Assembly (NCBI GenBank): GCA_002343395.1
Contig: DDSN01000140.1
Location: forward strand, 1,101-12,831
DNA from: Hyphomonadaceae bacterium UBA2389
Lineage (GTDB): Bacteria > Pseudomonadota > Alphaproteobacteria > Caulobacterales > Aquidulcibacteraceae
DNA length: 11,731 nucleotides
Direction: 5' to 3'
Of the stretch, positions 7,639 through 11,731 are shown piece after piece. The position numbers were made by a program, and so were the translations under genes. Numbering within the stretch: the stretch's first letter is position 1; every line of letters begins with the position of its first letter. The notes beneath the pieces are model-generated. The model did no database searches, was not told the DNA's origin, and was given only the letters and a program-made list of their open reading frames with translations.

Positions 7639-8814
7639 CTAAGCTTTCGCGGTGGTGATCTCGCCGACAAGCGTTTCGAACGCCCATTCGAGCCACGGCG
7701 TAAGCGCTTCGAGGTCGGCGACGTCGATCGTCGCGCCGCACCAGAGACGCAGGCCCGGCGGCGCGGCGCGATAAGAGCCCGCGTCGAGCGCAACGCCTTC
7801 TTTTTCAAGCAGGTTGCCGAGCCTCTTCGCGAACTCCGCTTGCGCATCCTCTGAAAGAGAGGTCACGCGCGGATCGACGACCTTCAGACACACGCTGGTG
7901 TTTGAGCGCGTGGCGGGATCATTGGCGAGATTGGAGACCCACGGCGTGCGCGCAGCCCAATCGAACAACACCTTCGCGTTGGCGTCCGCGCGCGCGTGCA
8001 GCCCGGACAGCCCGCCAATCGATTCCGCCCACTTCAAAGCGTCGAGATAATCTTCTACCGCCAGGAGCGATGGCGTGTTGATGGTCGAGCCCTCGAAGAT
8101 TTCGAGATCGACCTTGCCCTTCTTGGTGAGGCGGAAAATCTTCGGCAACGGCCAGGGCGGCGCATAGCTCTCAAGCCGCGCGATGGCGCGCGGACTGAGC
8201 ACGATCATGCCGTGCGCAGCTTCCCCGCCCAACACCTTCTGCCAAGAAAACGTCGTCACGTCGCACTTGGACCAATCCACGGGTTGCGCAAACGCGGCGC
8301 TGGTGGCGTCATTGATGGTGATGCCGTCGCGATCGGCGGCGATCCAATCGAAGCTCGCGATCTTCACGCCCGAGGTCGTGCCATTTTGAGTGAAGATTAC
8401 ATCCGCGTCCTTGCGCGCCTTGGTAAAGTCCGGCAGCGCGCCATAAGGCGCTGTGTGAACCGCGACGTCCAGTTTCAGCTGCTTGACGGCGTCGGTGACC
8501 CACTCCTCGCCGAAACTCTCCCAGGCGAACACGTCAACGGGGCGCGCGCCCAGCATCGTCCACATCGCCATTTCGACAGCGCCTGTGTCGGAAGCCGGGA
8601 CGATGCCGATCTTGTAGTCATCAGGGACGCCCAGCATCGCTCGCGTGCGGTCGATAGCTTCCTTGAGCTTGGCTTTGCCCGGCTTGGCGCGATGCGACCG
8701 GCCAAGCGCCGCGCCTTTCAGCGCGTCGGTGCTCCAGCCCGGGCGTTTCTTGGTGGGTCCCGACGAAAAGCGGGGGTCAGCCGGGCGCAGCGCCGGCTTA
8801 GCGGGGATTGTCAT
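7639..8814 (-). CDS. serC: Phosphoserine aminotransferase, long (Methanosarcina-type) subfamily
   Basis: SerC transfers the amino group of glutamate to 3-phosphohydroxypyruvate, giving 3-phosphoserine, the second step of serine synthesis. The 391-residue protein belongs to the long subfamily typical of alphaproteobacteria rather than the 360-residue Escherichia form. The PLP lysine is Lys193 in Ser-Trp-Gln-Lys-Val-Leu-Gly-Gly. Asp169 in Ile-Asn-Asp-Ala-Thr-Ser-Ala should bind the pyridine nitrogen, and Thr-Ser-Gly at 147-149 and Ser-Gly-Pro-Thr near 18-21 fit substrate and cofactor sites. The ATG at 8814 is preferred because GGGAG lies eight bases upstream. The frame stays open to 8892, but those 26 codons cover a structured leader and lack a ribosome binding site. 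SerA follows after 89 bases, so the two consecutive pathway enzymes probably form an operon. Confidence 0.96.
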   Translation of the reverse strand: MTIPAKPALRPADPRFSSGPTKKRPGWSTDALKGAALGRSHRAKPGKAKLKEAIDRTRAMLGVPDDYKIGIVPASDTGAVEMAMWTMLGARPVDVFAWESFGEEWVTDAVKQLKLDVAVHTAPYGALPDFTKARKDADVIFTQNGTTSGVKIASFDWIAADRDGITINDATSAAFAQPVDWSKCDVTTFSWQKVLGGEAAHGMIVLSPRAIARLESYAPPWPLPKIFRLTKKGKVDLEIFEGSTINTPSLLAVEDYLDALKWAESIGGLSGLHARADANAKVLFDWAARTPWVSNLANDPATRSNTSVCLKVVDPRVTSLSEDAQAEFAKRLGNLLEKEGVALDAGSYRAAPPGLRLWCGATIDVADLEALTPWLEWAFETLVGEITTAKA

Positions 8815-8870
8815 CAACTTGTCTCCCATCCTTACAGATGGGCGTCCGCCGTTGGGAGCGGATGGCCCGC
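8815..8870 (-). promoter_or_regulatory. Structured 5' leader of serC (serC-motif-like RNA)
   Basis: On the minus strand two stems can be drawn just before the serC ATG. The first pairs UCCGC (8862-8858) with GCGGA (8849-8845). The second is CCCAUC (8842-8837), loop UGUAAG, then GAUGGG (8830-8825); its 3' arm contains the first three bases of the GGGAG ribosome binding site (8827-8823). The first stem can be extended by pairing GGGC (8868-8865) with GCCC (8843-8840), which would use bases of the second stem, so the two are alternatives. An alphaproteobacterial serC RNA motif is described as a conserved 5' element in front of serC, and position and shape match what I remember of it. The effector, if any, is unknown to me. 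Confidence 0.65.
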
Positions 8871-8895
8871 TGATCAGATGAGCGCGTTCCATCGA

Positions 8896-8923
8896 AATTG
8901 CAATGCGGCATTCGCATCCAATT
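8896..8923. promoter_or_regulatory. Interrupted inverted repeat in the divergent serC / lipoprotein promoter region
   Basis: AATT-gca-ATGCG-gcatt-CGCAT-cc-AATT forms a near-symmetric operator-like site in the 157-base region between the divergent starts. The inner 5-base arms are perfect and the outer AATT arms match. A second CGCATCC copy lies at 8935-8941, 22 bases from the one at 8913-8919, about two helical turns. A regulator could act here on serC, the lipoprotein gene or both. I could not place convincing -35/-10 boxes on either strand. Confidence 0.35.
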
Positions 8924-8971
8924 CGCGGCCGATCCGCATCCTAGCGGCAAGACCAGGTCTGGGAGGACACC

Positions 8972-9724
8972 ATGAGAGAGGCGATCGCCGCCATCAGCTT
9001 GCTGCTTTGCGGGTGCGCGACAACGCCGGCCGAGACGGCGCCGTTCGAGATCGACGCTCCGGAGTCCGACCCGGCGCGTCCAACTCTCGAAGCCGAGATC
9101 GCCACCGCGCGCGGCACTGTAGAGACCTTTTTTGGATCGCCGTTCCCTCAGCCCTTGCGTGTCGTCCTCGCGCCTGACCGCGCCCGCTTCAACGCCGCGT
9201 TGCCCGAGCAATGGGGCATGCGCGAAACGGAATGTTGGATGGTCGGCGTCGGCGCCGCTGACTTCCTCGCGATACTGTCGCCCACCGCGTGGGCGCGAGA
9301 GGCTTGCGAGCATGACGGCGGGGACCGGGCGCATCTTCGCGGGATCATCACCCATGAGCTGACGCACGCCTATCATGGTCAAAACAACCCCACGCGCGAC
9401 TTCACTGGCATGGATGACATGGGGTGGTTCGTTGAGGGGCTGGCGGTATTGGTAGCCGACCAGCTCGAAACACGAGAAGGCGCAAGCGCAGCCGACGCAA
9501 TCGCCGCGGGCGCGGCGCCGAACGCACTCTCGGAAGCATGGAGCGGTCGCTATCGTTATGGGGTTTGTGGTTCTCTCGTGCAGTACATCGACCGCACTTA
9601 CGGGCGCGAAACAGTGATCGCTCTCCTCGCCGCGACCAGCAACCAAGACGCGATGGATCGGCTTGGCGTTTCAGAGCAGGAGTTTTTGGCGGGTTGGCGC
9701 ATCTGGATGCAGCGCGGCGCCTGA
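8972..9724 (+). CDS. Putative zinc-metalloprotease lipoprotein (HExxH)
   Basis: The 250-residue product begins with a short hydrophobic segment and a Leu-Cys-Gly-Cys lipobox, so Cys15 is the probable lipidated residue and the protein an envelope lipoprotein. His-Glu-Leu-Thr-His at 128-132 is a zinc metalloprotease HExxH motif. A Trp-Phe-Val-Glu-Gly stretch at 152-156 follows 23 residues later, so Glu155 is a good third zinc ligand, as in gluzincins (MA-clan peptidases). Cys88, Cys112 and Cys198 could form disulfides in the periplasm. GGGAGG five bases before the ATG supports the start. It is the only plus-strand gene here, divergent from serC and ending exactly where the convergent PhzF-like gene ends. 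I do not recognise a named family, and the substrate is unknown. The zinc site looks intact, so peptidase activity is plausible, though a non-catalytic role cannot be excluded. Confidence 0.85.
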   Translation: MREAIAAISLLLCGCATTPAETAPFEIDAPESDPARPTLEAEIATARGTVETFFGSPFPQPLRVVLAPDRARFNAALPEQWGMRETECWMVGVGAADFLAILSPTAWAREACEHDGGDRAHLRGIITHELTHAYHGQNNPTRDFTGMDDMGWFVEGLAVLVADQLETREGASAADAIAAGAAPNALSEAWSGRYRYGVCGSLVQYIDRTYGRETVIALLAATSNQDAMDRLGVSEQEFLAGWRIWMQRGA

Positions 9725-10762
9725 TTACTTCTCCGAGGTCAGGACGATCCTTGGCGCCGTCGGCTCCGGCGTATCCGCAGGCGTTGGGTGCGATGCAGCC
9801 GCCCTCTCGGCGTCAATGCGCGCGATCGGCGTCGGCTCAAGACCGGGCAAGATCGGCTCGTCAAAGATCGCGGGCAACTGCCGCGCGGTGCGCGCGCGAC
9901 GGCGCTTGCGGCGCGGCGCTTCTGGTTCTTCCGCCGCGCGATTGTGCAGGCGCGCGATCGACGCGTCGAGTTCGCCGCGCAGATACACCGAAACCTGTCC
10001 CAGAAGCCGCACGCTGGCGAGCGTCTGGATGGCGCGCATGTAACCGCCGCGACGCGACGCCTGATATCCAACCACGCTTTCCATATCGAAGCGATCGCAC
10101 CAATACGGCGCCAGATCCGCGAACGCCGAACCCGTGACCGGATCCTCATCGACGCCAGCGCCTGGGGCAAAGAAGCGGGACACGAAGTCGTACGGCTTGC
10201 CTTCGTCGGCCGGCGCCGTCACCACGAGGCACCCTTGGCGCGGTCCGCGGACCAGCGCGTTGATCGCGGCGACATCAGGCGACAGCGCGCGCACGGCGCT
10301 TTCGTTTTCCAAAACGACATTCGCGTATTCGCCGATGAATGCGTCGACAATGTCCGCCCCGCCTAGCGCATCCGCCAGTTCATCCGGGGGCGTCCAAGGG
10401 CTGCGCTGCTTACGCGGCAGATCGAGCGTGTACCCTTCAGGCGTCGCGCGAACCACCAACGCGCCCGCGTGCGTATCGAAGACCACGATCTCGGAACTGG
10501 GATCGATCTCGCTGAGCAGGATAGCGCCCGCGGCGAGCGTGGCGTGGCCGCAGATCGGAACCTCAGTCGTCGGCGTAAACCAGCGGAGTTGGTAATTGCC
10601 CTTCAAGCCCGTGGGGACAAAGAACGCGGTCTCGCTCAGGTTATTTTCGGCCGCGATCGTCTGAAGCGTCGCATCCGGCAGCCAACGTTCAAGCGGCACG
10701 ACGGCAGCGGGGTTGCCGGTGAACACGCGGTCGGTGAAGGCGTGTACGATCCAGATCTTCAT
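9725..10762 (-). CDS. PhzF-like epimerase/isomerase with a C-terminal disordered extension
   Basis: Residues 1-268 form a complete PhzF-type fold. Signatures are Phe-Thr-Gly-Asn-Pro at 14-18, catalytic Glu44 in Asn-Leu-Ser-Glu-Thr-Ala, Cys-Gly-His-Ala-Thr at 71-75, Asp207 in Asp-Pro-Val-Thr-Gly-Ser-Ala, and Ala-Ser-Arg-Arg-Gly-Gly at 235-240. PhzF isomerises a dihydroxyanthranilate derivative in phenazine synthesis, but most relatives have unknown substrates and no other phenazine gene is here. In the Gly-Ser-Ala-x stretch, Phe214 stands where many relatives have His. Residues about 270-345 go beyond the usual 260-290-residue length: a basic run Arg-Arg-Lys-Arg-Arg-Arg (284-289) and then Pro/Ala-rich sequence, probably disordered. 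The ATG at 10762 is chosen because the domain begins there; no clear ribosome binding site is visible. thiD lies 71 bases upstream on the same strand. Confidence 0.9.
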   Translation of the reverse strand: MKIWIVHAFTDRVFTGNPAAVVPLERWLPDATLQTIAAENNLSETAFFVPTGLKGNYQLRWFTPTTEVPICGHATLAAGAILLSEIDPSSEIVVFDTHAGALVVRATPEGYTLDLPRKQRSPWTPPDELADALGGADIVDAFIGEYANVVLENESAVRALSPDVAAINALVRGPRQGCLVVTAPADEGKPYDFVSRFFAPGAGVDEDPVTGSAFADLAPYWCDRFDMESVVGYQASRRGGYMRAIQTLASVRLLGQVSVYLRGELDASIARLHNRAAEEPEAPRRKRRRARTARQLPAIFDEPILPGLEPTPIARIDAERAAASHPTPADTPEPTAPRIVLTSEK

Positions 10763-10824
10763 GAGCCCGGTATGCAAGCTGTGACCCGTCCGCGCCAGCC
10801 TCAACTCCGCGCCGCGTGCAGCGC

Positions 10825-10843
10825 GCTCGCCTCTCAGGCGAGC
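10825..10843 (-). repeat. Hairpin overlapping the thiD stop codon
   Basis: Perfect 7-base arms GCTCGCC and GGCGAGC enclose a 5-base loop that contains the thiD TGA stop. No U-run follows. It may protect the thiD mRNA end or reduce read-through into the PhzF-like gene; it is too short of features for a firm terminator call. Confidence 0.55.
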
Positions 10844-11634
10844 TTGAGCGGCCAATTGTGCCCTAAGGGCTGACATCCGCGCCCGAAGCCGGGCGCCCGC
10901 CGGATCGCCTCCATGAGGTACCGCCGCGCACGTTCAACCGAAACCTCCATTGGCTCGCCGAGAGCCATGTGCGTCGCGATGGCTGACGCAAGCGTGCAGC
11001 CGGTGCCGTGGGTTGCCAGGGTGTCGATGCGCGGGCTTTCGAAAATGCGCTCACCCTCGCGTGTGAGAAGCACGTCGCGGATGATGTCCCCTTCGACGTG
11101 ACCGCCTTTCACGAGCGCGGAATACGCGCCAAGTTTGCGCACGAGGATCTCCGCGGCGCGGCGTTGGCCCTCAAGGTCGCGCACGGGCGCGCCGGTCAGC
11201 GCCTCGGCCTCGGGCGCATTTGGCGTCACGATCGCGGCGACCGGCATAAGCTCATCGCGGATAACGGCGACGGCGTCGTCGGCCAAAAGCGAAGCGCCGC
11301 CCTTGGCGATCATCACGGGGTCGAGCACAACCGGCGCGCCGCCGCCAAAAGCGTACCACGCCTCCATCACCGCGCGCACGTGCGCGGCCGAGCCCATCAT
11401 GCCGATCTTCCAAACGTCGGCGCCGAGGTCGCTCATCACCGCCTCGATCTGCGCCGTCACAATGGCAGGCGGCACCGCATGGACGTCGGTAACGCCCACG
11501 GTGTTCTGGACCGTCACCGCGGTGACCGCCGTCATCGCGAAACCGCCGAGCGCCGTCACGGTTTTGATGTCGGCCTGGATTCCCGCGCCGCCGCCGGAAT
11601 CCGAACCGGCCACGATCAGTACCCGTCCGTTCAT
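10834..11634 (-). CDS. thiD: Hydroxymethylpyrimidine / phosphomethylpyrimidine kinase
   Basis: ThiD phosphorylates hydroxymethylpyrimidine and then its monophosphate to the pyrophosphate used in thiamine synthesis, in the cytoplasm. The 266 residues match the family. The N-terminal Ala-Gly-Ser-Asp-Ser-Gly-Gly-Gly-Ala-Gly-Ile-Gln stretch (9-20) forms the substrate-binding start of the ribokinase-like fold. Leu-Asp-Pro-Val-Met (104-108) is present, and His-Gly-Thr-Gly-Cys-Thr-Leu (209-215) is the anion-hole loop with catalytic Cys213. A GTG at 11640, two codons earlier and nearer the GGGAGA ribosome binding site (11645-11650), is an equally possible start and would add two residues. No thiamine riboswitch is visible in the 97 bases upstream, and no other thi gene is in the window. 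The PhzF-like gene follows after 71 bases. Confidence 0.96.
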   Translation of the reverse strand: MNGRVLIVAGSDSGGGAGIQADIKTVTALGGFAMTAVTAVTVQNTVGVTDVHAVPPAIVTAQIEAVMSDLGADVWKIGMMGSAAHVRAVMEAWYAFGGGAPVVLDPVMIAKGGASLLADDAVAVIRDELMPVAAIVTPNAPEAEALTGAPVRDLEGQRRAAEILVRKLGAYSALVKGGHVEGDIIRDVLLTREGERIFESPRIDTLATHGTGCTLASAIATHMALGEPMEVSVERARRYLMEAIRRAPGFGRGCQPLGHNWPLKLA

Positions 11635-11661
11635 TATCACGCGTTCTCCCGAATTTAGAGT

Positions 11662-11684
11662 TTCAAGTCATTATTCAAGTCATT
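11662..11684. repeat. Tandem 11-bp direct repeat upstream of thiD
   Basis: TTCAAGTCATT occurs at 11662-11672 and again at 11674-11684, one base apart, in an AT-rich stretch of an otherwise GC-rich window. On the minus strand a weak promoter could overlap it: CTTGAA (11679-11674), a 16-base spacer and TAAATT (11657-11652). That would place the repeat over the -35 region. It could be a regulator site for thiD, or a simple local duplication. Confidence 0.6.
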
Positions 11685-11731
11685 GACAATTGCGCGACAC
11701 GGCAAAAGCAGGTAGCGTACCGCGCTTTCAC

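Noticed and set aside
5795..7642. A 615-codon open frame on the plus strand
   Set aside because: It lies opposite serA, is rich in Arg and His with no recognisable domain, and is a typical antisense shadow in GC-rich DNA.
8815..8892. A 26-residue in-frame N-terminal extension of SerC
   Set aside because: There is no ribosome binding site before the ATG at 8892, and the bases form hairpins consistent with an untranslated leader.
9725..10762. Evidence for a phenazine biosynthetic cluster
   Set aside because: Only the widespread PhzF fold is present; no other phenazine gene is nearby, and the flanks are thiD and a lipoprotein gene.
11635..11731. A TPP riboswitch ahead of thiD
   Set aside because: The conserved thi-box core sequences are not present in the available upstream bases, which end at the window edge.

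Overview
The window is GC-rich, densely coding chromosomal DNA of a Gram-negative bacterium, most likely an alphaproteobacterium. Three things point there: a long-form SerC followed by SerA, a short structured leader in front of serC resembling the alphaproteobacterial serC motif, and envelope genes (PagL-like lipid A deacylase, O-antigen-ligase-type polymerase, periplasmic lipoprotein). Caulobacterales or Hyphomonadales would fit, but that is an impression. I see no transposase, integrase, phage gene, tRNA, rRNA or CRISPR array, and no gene-free gap over about 160 bases.

Layout from left to right. Bases 1-597 (minus) hold the N-terminal part of a polytopic O-antigen ligase/Wzy-like protein that runs off the left edge. 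Upstream of it in the same direction are two paralogous Yip1-domain membrane proteins (677-1870 and 1939-2574) and purA (2649-3938). A further minus-strand set follows: a patatin-like phospholipase (4075-5256), a PagL-like outer-membrane lipid A deacylase (5329-5913), serA (5969-7549) and serC (7639-8814). Transcription therefore probably runs serC, serA, pagL-like, patatin, with purA, the two Yip1 genes and the polymerase after that. A divergent region (8815-8971) separates serC from the only plus-strand gene, a putative zinc-metalloprotease lipoprotein (8972-9724). That gene converges with no spacer on a PhzF-like isomerase (9725-10762), which lies behind thiD (10834-11634).

Metabolically the window carries the first two steps of serine synthesis (SerA, SerC), the first committed step from IMP to AMP (PurA), and pyrimidine-moiety phosphorylation for thiamine (ThiD). 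The remaining genes concern membranes and lipids. This looks mostly like ordinary core genome. The best candidates for something unusual are the serC leader with alternative hairpins around the ribosome binding site, strong palindromes between serC and serA, a tandem 11-bp repeat upstream of thiD, a basic disordered tail on the PhzF-like protein, and a lipoprotein metalloprotease whose family I do not recognise. I found no convincing new multi-gene system.
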